Positions 24,680 to 34,346 of a stretch of DNA of 64,000 nucleotides are shown piece by piece (the stretch's first letter is position 1; each line of letters opens with the position of its first letter). A model generated the notes under the pieces. It had not been told where the DNA came from, did no database searches, and worked only from the letters and a program-made list of their open reading frames with translations. The translations under genes and the position numbers were made by a program. Where the stretch lies: assembly GCA_001599975.1 (NCBI GenBank), contig BCIO01000003.1, positions 62,001 to 126,000 on the forward strand, written 5' to 3'. This stretch comes from Cystobasidiopsis lactophilus (lineage: Eukaryota; Basidiomycota; Agaricostilbomycetes; Agaricostilbales; Chionosphaeraceae).

Positions 24680-25924
24680 TTAGTCGTAGGAAGAGGAAGA
24701 CTGGTAGTTGGACGCCGAGCGAGACTTGGACTTTCGGTGCTTGCGAGGCGGGCGATTGTCAACAGGCTGGGCGGGCTCGTCCAACTGGAACTGCACTTGC
24801 TGGTCCATCTGTTGCTGGTGATCCTGGTAGGAGAACTCTTCCTCGGGGATGGTAGCCTGGGGCTCGTAGGCGTGGCCATTGAAGGACTCGGGCTGGTACT
24901 GGTTCTCCGGCTGATAGCCTTCCGCCTGGTAGAACTGCTGGTTCTGGTTGTGGATGTGCTCGTTCGACATGTGCTGGCTGCCCTCGTCGGCGAAGTACTG
25001 CTGGTTGAAGTACTGCGACTCGCTGGCTTGGCCGGGAGCGTTGTAGAAGTCCTTCTCGCGGCCGAGGACGGATTGCGAGTCGGTCATGTAGTATTGCTCC
25101 TGCATCGACGGACGGGAGATGATGCTGCCGGCCATCAAGAGGGTAGCGAACAGGAGGAGGGCATAGCTGCCAACGGTGGTCCAGACACCGGGGCCGAGAG
25201 CGGCGGGCGAGTTGGCGAACTGGTAGTTGATGCGCTGCTGGGCCATGATGAAGATGGACAGCATGAGGGCGAGTCCCTGTGAAGGTGGCTGTAAGCTTCG
25301 GGATAAGACTGAGGAGCGTGGACGAAAAGCTCACAGCAGTGGCAGCAGCCAAGGCGATAGAAGTGAAAACAACGCCGGCAATCATGGCCCCTCGCTTCTG
25401 ACCGGCACAGCAGTGGACGAGGAAGCCAATGAGGGCGAGGAAAGCAGCTGTGTTTCCATTGTCAGAGAACGCTCAAACCAGAATGCCAAGAAAATCGAAG
25501 CAAACGCACTGAGCGGGAAGAGGATCATGGAGAAGGTGAGGTGGGCGTTGATTGGCGAATCGCCATTGTGTATGCGTCCGGGGAAGTTGACCAAGCCTAG
25601 AGTCAGGTTCAGTGCCAAGTCTTGGAATGCGGCGAGCATGCCAAACGCACTTAAAGAATAGCCAAACTCGGATGCGGGACAGGTGAGCTGGTTCGCCACA
25701 AAGATGCAGCCCTGGAGGGAGCGGCTTGTGTGAGCTGCGGTCGAGATGGCCCAGAATGCAAGACGTACACCCCAAGCGCCCAAGTAGAGCCGCACATTGT
25801 CGTCAAAGTGGCCGATGAGGAAAGCGATGTTCGGGATGAGCGGGGCTGAGACAGAGACGAGGGCGAAGCCGACGATGGCCAGGCCAGAGAAGATGCGCCC
25901 GATGACTCTTGCCACAGACGACAT
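24680..25924 (-). CDS. PalI/SUR7-type four-TM protein with Q/N-rich tail
   Basis: Five exons (25769-25924, 25651-25711, 25510-25596, 25335-25447, 24680-25276) give 338 codons (337 aa). The topology matches the fungal SUR7/PalI group: a first TM helix (SGLAIVGFALVSVSAPLIP), a non-cytosolic loop with a single Cys pair (GCIFVANQLTCP), then three further helices (FSMILFPLTAFLALIGFLVHCC, AMIAGVVFTSIALAAATAGL, TVGSYALLLFATLLMAGS). The ~140-residue C-terminal tail is cytosolic and unusually rich in Gln, Asn, Tyr and Glu (YFNQQYFADEGSQ, HNQNQQFYQAEG), ending in a basic Ser-rich patch. Known members act in pH signalling or at cortical eisosome-like patches; which applies here cannot be told. Family call by topology and pattern. 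Confidence 0.68.
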
Positions 25925-26159
25925 GTCAGCAGCCAATGGAGAGCAAAGTGTGGATGGGAGCAAGAGCAAGAAAAAGCCAGCCCGCAAGGGGCGATCTCCC
26001 GCCTCGGTGACGGATTTGGCAAGTCGCGAAGGGAACGCCTCCCCCTTTCGTGTGCTGCACCAGGGGAGGCTAGCAAGCACTGCCTTTCCTAGTGTAGCGA
26101 CCTGCTACAAACTCCGCTCGTCGCTTTGGCAGATGATAAGCAAGGCTGGCTCATTTAGA

Positions 26160-26981
26160 TGTTCACCGGAGCGGAGCCGAAAAGTTTATGCGGCATGTCA
26201 ACTTCTTGAATCGCTGCCGCACTCTTGCAGCCGAACAAGTGGTTCATGGGCGACCATCGTGTCGCTTGACCAGCATGAAGCAGCGAGAATCAGAGCTACG
26301 AGACGACACAAGAGCAATGGACCGCGTCGCGCCACCGATTGGCGCTGCTCCCTTTCATGCTTTCGGCTGGCTGCTCCTGGATCCCTTGCTGCCTGGCTCG
26401 TGCTGCTCGCGCCACTAGATTACTGTCTCGGCGCCCATTGTCTGCCCAAAGCCACCCCCTCACAGTCTGCCTATTGTCTGCTTCGAAAGCCGACCAGGGA
26501 CCGGCTTGCTGTCTGCTGACTCTATGGCACGCGAGCGAGCTTTTCTCCTGCGGCCACATTTCACATTCCAGTGTTCTGGAACCTGTCTTCATGTGTATTG
26601 AGTTTGTCCGAAGGCACTGCACAGCTGGTGGCGAAGGCAAAAATTCAAACTTCTCCAACCGCTTTTTGTCTCTCGCCACCCTCTTCGTCCAGACTGACCC
26701 CTCCGCCTTCCATACTGGCGAATAACAATTTTACAACTGCAAACAATATGTTTTGCTCAGAAAGCGGCGTCCTTGGCTGCGCTTCGCTTCCAACGGCTGG
26801 GGCTTGTGTGAAGGTTCAAGTGGCTTATTGTCCCGGCTTCCTCTTGGCCTGTCCCTCCAACGGTTTTTCTCGAGTCAAAATTGCTATCAAAATCCCGGCA
26901 CAGCACTCTTGCTCCTCCACCACCGACTTTCTTCTCTCTTCGCCCCGCTCCACTCTCTGGCGGCACCCTTCAGTCCTTCAA
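26160..26981 (+). repeat. 5'-flank copy A of the RING-gene module
   Basis: This stretch is repeated in reverse orientation at about 38212-39022 and 42070-42890, each time immediately upstream of a RING-gene copy. Shared blocks include the AATCGCTGCCGCACTC-type segment, the 26270-26420 region and the last 200 bp before the gene start. It contains no supported ORF of its own and probably carries the RING-gene promoter. Confidence 0.75.
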
Positions 26982-27740
26982 AATGTCGGGCGAGCAGCAA
27001 CTCACGACAGATGACACTCCCAACATTCCAATGACATCTGTAGCTCTGCATGACGAAACGGCTCGGCGAACGTTGAACGCTGTTGGCTTCCAGTTGATAA
27101 ATTTTTCCTTTCGGACGGGAAAAGATTCCAGCCACACATGACTTCCTCATCCAGCTTCAGTAGATAGGTGTAAGGTCCTCCAGCCCGCAACCTGTATGTT
27201 TGATTGATCCACCTTCGCAGTGCCCGTTGGTGGTAGAAGAGGCCTGCACTCTTTACGAGAGCATCGTCAAATACAAAGTGCCTGAATTTGATGCCGTAGG
27301 TCTGTCTAGTGCATGCGTCGTCCTGCCAATTGTCGTCAATCCGGGACAATGCCGTGGAGACCGGACTGGAAGCAAAGGGGCCTCCCTCTGCCCTGTCCTC
27401 TGCGCAGGGAAGGAGTTCTTCGGAGCTTGTTGTTCTGAGTAAGACTGGGTACGGATGTGTCTGTTTGTGAAAGGTCTTGGTCAGAAGCGGCGGCGTAGCT
27501 GGGATGGCGAGGAGCGGTGGTCGGCCTGTTCAATGATGACATGCTTACCTGCTTTCGGGCAGACTTCCATTTGGGCTACCGAAAAAACTGTGGTGCTCTT
27601 GAAAAGTATGACCGTATTCTGCTGGCCCGCACCGGGGCCTTCAAGAGGCCCTTCGACGTCGCGTTCGACACAGCTTCGAACGATCAAGAGGCAATGGATC
27701 TCGAGTCAGTGGATACCCACTCTCTACGTCCATTTCATAT
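26982..27740 (+). pseudogene. RING-finger gene copy A, decayed
   Basis: Homologous to the RING genes at 36784-38211 and 40646-42069 in their N-terminal exons. It opens MSGEQQLTTDD and keeps the HDETARRTLNAVGFQL block that matches the family's HDxxARRxL segment, the CPLVVEEACTLYESIV exon, the long structured intron (27296-27562) and the exon reading GALEKYDRILLA to QEAMDLE. It has an early in-frame stop in exon 1 (after FLIQLQ) and no RING or C-terminal exons: the 3'-flank repeat follows directly. It is therefore a broken copy. It is in inverted orientation to the two others and lies in the arm of the inverted duplication that keeps the intact MET8. Confidence 0.72.
27296..27562 (+). repeat. 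Splice-bounded intronic element, copy A
   Basis: 267 bp, starting GTAGGTCTGTCTAG and ending CTTACCTGC-TTTCGG-GCAG. The ends coincide with the splice sites of the RING-gene intron. It shares a CCTCCCTCTGCCCTG core, a TGGTACGGAT-type block and a TGATGACATG block with four other copies. The last 14 bases can fold as CUGCU-UUCG-GGCAG, so the AG acceptor sits in a tetraloop hairpin. Confidence 0.82.
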
Positions 27741-27960
27741 CTTATGAGCCTATTATTTACATGATATATGCTGCTCCTTCTCATGCACTTTACGAATCTT
27801 GTAGGCTCTGCGGATTTTGGACTTCGAGTTTCCAACGTTGTCTTCATCTTAACACTGCGAGAGACACGGCAAACCCCCAACTCATTGAGCTGATAATGAA
27901 GCCTAGATGGGCACATGGACAAGGAAACCAGTTCCAATGAGAACAGTGTGAAGGGGGTCA
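27741..27960 (-). repeat. 3'-flank copy A of the RING-gene module
   Basis: Matches 36485-36720 and 40340-40600 in the opposite orientation (shared CATGTGCCCATC, CAGCTCAATGAGTT and GTCCAAAATCCGCAGAGC-type blocks). Each copy sits just beyond the 3' end of a RING-gene copy. Here it overlaps the 3' end of the small gene that follows MET8. Confidence 0.75.
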
Positions 27961-28460
27961 CTGCCTGTTTGCAACCCAGTCGCCCATCCCCGGCCCAATC
28001 GACTACCGAGCACTTGTAAACCACGGAAGCCAAGGCAATGAGAGGAAGGAAAGTTGTTCAGGCCATTGTCCAACGCAAAGAAGCACGTCTTGTCGCTGGC
28101 AATCTGCACATACGCGTCAGAGCACAGCGGACGCCGATTTAGGGAGCGCTGTGCAGCTTTTGCCGCCTGTGCTGTAATTTCTAAGATTGTCCCATTCTTG
28201 ACGTTCCCGAGCGTATAGATCACGCCACATAAAGGGTGTTCGAGAAGGCAGCAGAGAATGGCGAGTCGGAGCATGGATGTCGCCCGGTTGGATCTTGATG
28301 GATGAAGCCTCGCAGTGCGTAGAGTCGATCTGGCTAGAGAGTTAAATACACGGGGACAGTCGGCCTGCAGGAGTCGAACATACTTATCGAATTTCGACAC
28401 AGCACAGGCAACCATCTCTTGCGCTGCGAAGTCCGGCACTAGCGAACCGATGGAGCCCAT
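27903..28460 (-). CDS. Small gene downstream of MET8, unknown function
   Basis: Two exons (28384-28460 and 27903-28329; intron 54 bp) give 168 codons. The product starts MGSIGSLVPDFAAQEMV and has a short hydrophobic stretch, SMLRLAILCCLLEHPLCGVIY, then ITAQAAKAAQRSLNRRP and KTCFFALDNGLNNF. I do not recognise the family. A related frame with the same first-exon length (77 nt) and splice phase exists at 40014-40362, beside the decayed MET8 copy. That conservation of exon structure suggests a real gene, although the C-terminal part here runs into the 3'-flank repeat and the two copies diverge after the hydrophobic stretch. It starts 15 bp past the MET8 stop on the same strand, close enough that it could alternatively be MET8 3' UTR. 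Confidence 0.42.
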   Translation of the reverse strand: MGSIGSLVPDFAAQEMVACAVSKFDKYVRLLQADCPRVFNSLARSTLRTARLHPSRSNRATSMLRLAILCCLLEHPLCGVIYTLGNVKNGTILEITAQAAKAAQRSLNRRPLCSDAYVQIASDKTCFFALDNGLNNFPSSHCLGFRGLQVLGSRLGRGWATGLQTGSDPLHTVLIGTGFLVHVPI

Positions 28461-28474
28461 AGGTGTGGAGCCAG

Positions 28475-29419
28475 CTACGATCTGAGGCGAACGTGCTTGG
28501 TGTAAGCCAGCATGGCACCGACTCCTAGCCCGACGCCCAGGAGCACCGAAGGCCAGTCGAAACTTTTCCACCGCTGGTCCACCCACTTGCCCGCCTTGAG
28601 CCTGGCTTGGGCGAGTGGCGAACCACCTTTGATTTCCTCCAGTGTGACCACTCTGCCTTCTTCCCACCCATCCAGCACCATCTTCCTCCCAGCCGGAGTC
28701 AGCTGGCACAGATCGTCCAGAGACCAGGCGTCCGTTACGCGAATCATCCAGGCCATCCGCTTCTTTCCCTCTTCGGCTTGTGGCACTTTTGCACGCAGCT
28801 CTTCCCGAAGCAGCCCCATTTGCTCAATGGCCAGGCCGACATTGGCCGGGAGAGAGCCTTCAATGCGCCGCCGAATCCGATTGGCCAAGCGAGGGGACGA
28901 TCCGTTGGTAGAAACCATGATCTGGAGCGGGCCTCTCTTGATCACCGAGCCGAAGTAGAAGTCGCAAAGCGGCGGCACGTCGGCGACGTTGACTGGTATC
29001 TTCAAACTCTTGCAGCGCTCCCAAATGGCTCTAGAGATCTCAGAGTCGTCCAGGGCCGTCAACACCATATCCGGTTGCTCGCCAGGAGCACCAGAGTCGA
29101 GCAGGTCTAAGGAAGGGTCGTAAAGCCGGTCGACATGTTTGATGCCAAATCTGGCGACTTGAGAAGGATCCTTTAAGCGAAACCGAACTTCCTCGTTCAG
29201 GCCGCTGCCTGGGCAGATGACAGTGACTTGGGGCGTGGCTGTAGCAGGATCGAAAGCGACCAAGACGGATCGAATGCGGTCAGCCGCAACATTGCCGCCG
29301 CCAACAATGAGCACGCGGCGGAGCTTGAGCTGCCAGGCCAAGATCAACGAACCCGAGTCGCTGATGTCTGGGAAACCGCCCTCGCCCATGCTGAGTGGCT
29401 GCCAGCCTCCAAAACGCAT
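28475..29419 (-). CDS. MET8: Siroheme synthase (precorrin-2 dehydrogenase / ferrochelatase)
   Basis: Converts precorrin-2 to sirohydrochlorin with NAD+ and inserts Fe2+ to make siroheme, the cofactor of sulfite (and, in fungi that assimilate nitrate, nitrite) reductase. The 314-aa frame has no intron, unusual in this window. Landmarks: SLILAWQLKLRRVLIVGGGNV with the Rossmann GGG; VICPGSGLNEEVRF; TALDDSEISRAIWERCKSL in the dehydrogenase region; VNVADVPPLCDFYFGSV; TNGSSPRLANRIRRRIE; and the helical C-terminal domain with WMIRVTDAWSLDDL. A ~20-residue hydrophobic segment (VLLGVGLGVGAMLAY) lies at the C-terminus, so the enzyme may be membrane-tethered. The ATG at 29419 is preferred over the upstream non-ATG extension. 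A decayed second copy lies at 39100-39999. Confidence 0.93.
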   Translation of the reverse strand: MRFGGWQPLSMGEGGFPDISDSGSLILAWQLKLRRVLIVGGGNVAADRIRSVLVAFDPATATPQVTVICPGSGLNEEVRFRLKDPSQVARFGIKHVDRLYDPSLDLLDSGAPGEQPDMVLTALDDSEISRAIWERCKSLKIPVNVADVPPLCDFYFGSVIKRGPLQIMVSTNGSSPRLANRIRRRIEGSLPANVGLAIEQMGLLREELRAKVPQAEEGKKRMAWMIRVTDAWSLDDLCQLTPAGRKMVLDGWEEGRVVTLEEIKGGSPLAQARLKAGKWVDQRWKSFDWPSVLLGVGLGVGAMLAYTKHVRLRS

Positions 29420-30124
29420 TCTCAATGCCAAAAAATCTTGGATGTCGTCGACATCCCGCGGCTACGGCTCATCCGGTTTCGCGCTCGTCCCCCCTTTTTT
29501 GCGGCTTGACCCACAACGGGTGACTTCGTTCAGAACCGCCCAGACAGAGCCAGTGTGTAGTCCAGCTGCGATTGCGCTCCGCAAGACTGGCCCCAGCTAC
29601 GAAGTACGCGCCCAGTGTGATCCCCTGCTTTGCCACTCTCAGATCCCCTCTTGGGTGCGGGCGCGGGCGCGGGCCTGTCTTCTGGATTTGACTGTTCCTT
29701 CCACTCTGTTGCCTATCTTAGCCTTGCACATCCTCCAAGCTTGCTCAGACTCTGCCTTGCCACTGACCGTGTTCCTCTTTCACCTTGCCTTGAACGGTTG
29801 CCTCTTCTATCGGAAGAGCCAAGTTTTGTCCACAACAACCCCGCAGGTGCTGCTGTTTGCTCACAGCAAGGCGGTGGCGTGTCTCAGGCTTGGCGCTTTC
29901 CAACGGTCCAAAGCTTGCGGAATTACCGGCCGTCTCTTCGCATGCTGTTTCGGTACCCCTCTCCGCCAACGGCTTCGAGTCATTTTTCACACTACAAAAA
30001 CGGCAAAAGTTGGCTTGCTCTTGCTCCACCACCTCTCTCTCTCTACACTTATCGTCTGCCAACCCTACCAGTACTCCCAGCTCTCACAGCAATCAAGTGA
30101 TCATTCGCTGTCTTTTTTTCGAGA

Positions 30125-30391
30125 GTAAGCTTGTCTAGAATTTGTTAAGGCGCACCACACTGTCTGCATCCCGAACTGTTCCGAGGACGTTGGTCCAGAA
30201 GCAAAGTAGTCCTCCCTCTGCCCTGCCCTCTGCGAGACAACGAACCTCTCGGGGTCGTTCTACCTCGGAAGACTTGGTACGGATGTGTCACTCTGTGGAA
30301 GTCTGAAAGAGTCGGATACGGGGGTTTTGGCTGCAGAGAAGAGGCTGGCAGTTCTTATTCTATGATGACATGCTTACCTGCTTTCGGGCAG
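30125..30391 (+). repeat. Splice-bounded element, copy D1
   Basis: 267 bp, GTAAGCTTGTCTAGAATTTG to CTTACCTGC-TTTCGG-GCAG. Closest to the copy in the RING gene at 40.6-42.1 kb, sharing the CTAGAATTTGTTAAGGCG start, CCTCGGGGTCGTT and TGGAAGTCTG blocks. It has the same 3' UUCG hairpin. No recognisable exon flanks it. Confidence 0.8.
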
Positions 30392-30540
30392 GATTGTGAT
30401 AACTGAAGAGAGGCGCTCTATGTTCTTCCTCCTCGCTGGTGTGTTTATCTCATCTCTATACTGTCTACATGCTTACTTCAAATCTTAGTTTACCCGACCG
30501 AGTTGCCTCTTCTTCGAATCTCGAGATCTGCCTACATGTC

Positions 30541-30797
30541 GTAAGTGATGTCTAGACGCGGCGTACCATGCCCCTCTATCATCCTCTCCTGCCGTCGAGA
30601 CTGGCGACGAAGCAGATCACGCCTTCCTCTGCCTTGCCTCTGCGACGGAGACCACCCCCTCGAGGGTCCTTTCCTGAGTACGTCTGGTACGGAGAAACCC
30701 TCTGTGGAAGGCCGGTCGACACGGTGGGAGTGAGGTGGCAGAGAAGAGCGGGCGGCCCCAGGATTGATGATGACATTGCTTACCTGCCTTCGGGCAG
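30541..30797 (+). repeat. Splice-bounded element, copy D2
   Basis: 257 bp, GTAAGTGATGTCTAGA to CTTACCTGC-CTTCGG-GCAG. The 3' hairpin here reads CUGCC-UUCG-GGCAG: the U-G closing pair of the other copies is C-G, a pairing-preserving change. It shares the CCTCTGCCTTGCCTCTGCG, CTGTGGAAGG and TGATGACAT blocks. No recognisable exon flanks it. Confidence 0.8.
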
Positions 30798-31048
30798 AAA
30801 CGTGCTTGGCGAAGCGAGAAGACCATCAACGCCGTGAAAGACTACAACCCCATCCTTTAACAACGTGTTGCGCCCTTCAAACAGACATTACAGCCCGTCG
30901 CCTCTCCGCCGGCAACCGCAAACAAATCTACTCAATTTTGGGCAGATCTGCATCTCGACCCTGTCGCTATAAGAACACGCGTTTCTCTGTCGCAAAACAG
31001 CAAGAGGAGCTTGTAATTGAAGCATTGATATGCATAATGTTCTCCGAT

Positions 31049-32687
31049 CTATTTGCCCCAAATACGCTCCAGCATGGCTGAGCACAATGCCTCTGATCCA
31101 GGAGTTGCCACCGCCACATTGTACCCATCTGTGGAAGACACCTTGACCTCCATGATGGTCCCGTGCTCAGCCCGGTTCGAGCCTGCTTCGTGGGTGCCGC
31201 GGCGGTCGACCACACACATGCCCCTGGTCAATTTGCCTTGACTGGTTCGCATTCCTCTGAGTATGATCTCGCAGGCGCAGAATATGGCACATACGTCTCG
31301 ATTTGGAATGCGCGCCGAACGGCCTTCCAGGACGGCGACATTGGTTGGGAGGGCGGGTTGTGCAGAGCCGCAAAAACGACGAGTGGGTCTGAGGAAGTCC
31401 TTCAGGACGATCCAAGGTTCCACTACTAGGAGGCATACCATGCAACTGGATGTAGTCCATGTCGAACTGATTCATGATCTCTCGAGTTCTTTCGAGAAAG
31501 GCGCTCGTGAACGCGACCAAAGGCTCCTTCTCTTTGGCCTTGTCGGCCTGGCCAAACAAGGGGTCCACGCGAGCGATGTAGTCTTTGAAGGGCAGTACAT
31601 GCTGCTCGGTGATGTCCAAGGGGAAGATGTGGAAGCCGGGTAAGGCGGCAAGCGGCGACGCGAGGATCTCTTCCACCGCAAAAGGATCCGCCAGCCAGTT
31701 GAACTCGGCAACAGGCGCAGTGTTTCCAGGAACATCCAACTATCTCTGGTGATCAGAATCAGCATCATAGTGGCCGCCTTTCACTCACGGCCCCGCCCAT
31801 TATCAAGACCCGTCCGATGATATCGTCAAAGTGGGCCCCAGAGGCCGTGGAAGCGCGACGAGCCGATGCCAAAGTTGTCAAGGGCCCCATGGCGCAGTAG
31901 GTGACTGACTTAGGTGGTCTGGATGCCAGCAAGTCGATAACGACTTGAGCGCCATTGTCGTCCACCTCGACCAGGTATTCAAAAGTTCTATCGAGGCCCC
32001 GCTTCAAAGGGATCAGTTGAGGGTGCTTGATGCTTATATCGCTTAGCCCATCGCGGCCGTGAAAGTATTTGGCCGAGAACAGGTTGCCCTCCAAAGGGGC
32101 TCGAGAACCCTGGAGAAGTTCATCCTCAGTGACCCTCCCGCAGTCTGCACGGAAGCGGGCTCACGCATGCGAGAATGGGCTTCTTATCCTTGTTGAAGTT
32201 GGGAAAGCGGGCTGCTGAATCCGGGTGCTGCTCAATCTGACGTTCGATAGCCGCGAACAGCTTGAGGACATTCGTCCGGCCAGACTCGACATCGGTGTTT
32301 CCTGCAGCCCTGTCAGCACCGTGCTAACACTGAAGCTCGGAGGTCGTCACAGACCGAAGGTCACGACAATAGCCAGCACCTCGAGCTCTGGCGAGGCCAA
32401 TGCCAGCAATCTGCCTCTTCCGCCTTAATCGAGCCTAAAGCGACCGCGGCTGGAGACCCACAATGCCAGCACTAGAACTAAACATGAGACACTTGTCAGA
32501 AACACAGCAGGGAGACTGACCATCGTCCACACCAGCTGCCGGCGATAAGAGAGCGGTCAGCATAGGATTGAGCACGGCTGGCGCACGAAACTGGCATACG
32601 ATCAGTGTCCACTGCAGGACTTTACCTTCAGACAGATCCTTTCTCAAACGGAGAGAGCATATACGCACAAATGACGGGGATTGGCAT
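31049..32687 (-). CDS. Inosine-uridine-preferring nucleoside hydrolase
   Basis: Cleaves the N-glycosidic bond of ribonucleosides for base salvage; cytosolic. Ten exons (32669-32687, 32600-32611, 32521-32535, 32462-32471, 32355-32410, 32165-32301, 31789-32109, 31439-31739, 31295-31388, 31049-31256) sum to 391 codons. The metal-binding signature MPIPVILDTDPGVDDVLALL is assembled across exons of 19, 12, 15 and 10 nt. Then follow LASPELEVLAIVVTFGNTD, GRDGLSDIS, the second active-site region GNTAPVAEFNWLADP, QLHDPLVVFAAL and LTRGMCVVDRRG, all family hallmarks. The joins keep phase and every residue expected. The last intron (38 bp) is very short. It lies between the two arms of the inverted duplication and looks intact. 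Confidence 0.92.
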
Positions 32688-32786
32688 ATCTCGTTCGTTG
32701 TCGGGCTGGAAGCCTGAAGGGACGCGAAGCACTGTGGCGCCAAGTCTGGTCGTGCACGCACGCCGGTGGTCTCTAATGCACATTGG

Positions 32787-34152
32787 CTATGTCACAAAAT
32801 CCGCCTCCCCGTTAACCGACAAGTCCCGGCTGAGCTCCTCGTCATCCAGCAGCTCGAACTCCGCCCACAGCGCAGCCTCCTCTTCGGCCGTCAATGTATT
32901 TCCAACCGGCGCCGTTTGCTCAACAGGGGCGTCTACTATCGAGTTACTTGTACGCCGTTCGTGCAAGGCGGCAGGGCCAGTCCATGGCGTTGTAAGCCCT
33001 TCGTCGGAAAGGCAAAAGTCGAGAATGGCCGGACTGGCATACGGACAGAAGATGAGGGCGGCAGTCCGAACGACCTGAGCGCCTTCTAGAGGGTTGTCCA
33101 TGACGTCCGTCGACTCCACCATACGCCGCTTGTCCGAGCGAGTTAGGAAGAGGCGGGTGTCCACAACATTGGCCCATGCCAAGCCCAGCGTCGCTTGCTT
33201 CTGACCACTCCGAGGGTGTCCTGAGAAGTGGGGAGATTGATTGGAATAAAGGATTTTGGGCGACGTGGTGTACAAGAAAGGACCGTCGTTCGTTAGCGAC
33301 GGGTCGAATGTGAGCGGCGGCAGACCGGCAGATTGAAAGCCGTCTGTGACTTGATTGACAACGACCACGCAGAGATGATGCTCTTCGGCAAGAGACTTGA
33401 TGCGATATCCAAAAGCCGAGAGATCTTTGGCGCGCTGTCGGAGCGCTTCGTTTGAGTTTGAGTATTCGCTCCGCATGGGTGCGGCCACAGAGTCAATGAC
33501 GAGCAGCTTCAACGGATGAGATGTGCGCTCCAACATTGTAGCTGTCGAGGTGACAGAGTACTGGACAGCGTGCTCCAAATCTTCAAAATCGCTCATTTGC
33601 GCCAGCTGGACTTGATCGGTTGAGGTTGTTCGGTCAGGATACCGCAGTCGCATGAGCTGGCGAAGTCGCCCAATTGGAAATGAGCCCTCGGAGGAGATGT
33701 AGAGCGAAGACCCGTTCAGCCCTCCTTTCGCTGCAGGGAGCTGCACTTGGAGGCAGAGCTGCAGACAAAGGTGGCTTTTGCCGGCAGAGCTGTGCGAAAG
33801 CTTGAGGGCGTGGATCAAACGAATAGTTCAACGGAAGGATTCACGCTTCGCCAACGACTTCAGTGACGGTGCCGGGCCTCAGGCCGCCGCCGAGCAGCTC
33901 GTCAAAAAACGAGGTTCCCAAAGAGAGCACCTCCTCCGTCGCTTGCAGCATTTGCTCAGCCGGTCGGGACTGGGGCAAACGCCACTCAGAAAGTTGACTC
34001 TTGCAGAGCTCGGCATCCAACGCAGACAGGTGGGCGCGTTGGCCGAGAGCGGAAGGCGGGCAGGCCAAAACTTCGCCGGCCACGGTGAGCTGCGCCTTGA
34101 TGAGGCTGGCCCTCAGTCGATTGTTGCCGTCCCATTTCGCCAGCTCGTCCAT
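32787..34152 (-). CDS. RAD57/XRCC3-like RecA-family recombination mediator
   Basis: RAD51 paralogue that stabilises or loads RAD51 filaments in homologous recombination, nuclear. Two exons (33845-34152 and 32787-33789; intron 55 bp) give 437 codons. The splice forms the Walker A loop GEASAGKS, preceded by LGTSFFDELLGGGLRPGTVTE, the typical RAD51-family approach. Walker B is LKLLVIDSVAAPMRSE. The order of blocks (LCLQLCLQVQLP, GSSLYISSEGSFP, HHLCVVVVNQV, LGLAWANVVDTRLFLTR) is that of XRCC3/Rad57. The ~80-residue C-terminus is acidic (TAEEEAALWAEFELLDDEE). The choice between RAD57 and XRCC3 names is only nomenclature in fungi; RAD55-like is less likely because of the QVQLP and SSEG blocks. Confidence 0.85.
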
Positions 34153-34346
34153 GCATCTCGCCCGAAGCGAAAGTCGACGGGAGGGGAGAGAACACGCTAG
34201 AGAGCGGCAAAAATGCCTCCAAGTCCAAAGCCGTTCCTCTCAGTGGTGGTCGCCTTGTTACCAAGACGATGGTTATGATAGAGTGTGCTACTAAGGTATT
34301 TGATCCGTTGCACGCGCAAGCCCCAGTATCTGCCACTAAAGACCAG
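34153..34346. other. Short intergenic region
   Basis: About 190 bp between two minus-strand genes; presumably the promoter of the RAD57/XRCC3-like gene. Nothing else seen. Confidence 0.5.

Larger units (their letters stand above)
29830..30840 (+). pseudogene. Highly diverged remnant D of the RING-gene module
   Basis: The segment 29830-30124 matches, with many differences, the 200 bp just upstream of the other RING-gene copies (GCTCACAGCAAGGCGGTGGC, TTGCTCTTGCTCCACCACC and surrounding). It is followed by two copies of the splice-bounded element (30125-30391 and 30541-30797) separated by 149 bp. No RING-gene exon could be recognised between or after them. It may be a rotted fourth gene copy, or a flank fragment into which the elements came independently. 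Confidence 0.5.
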
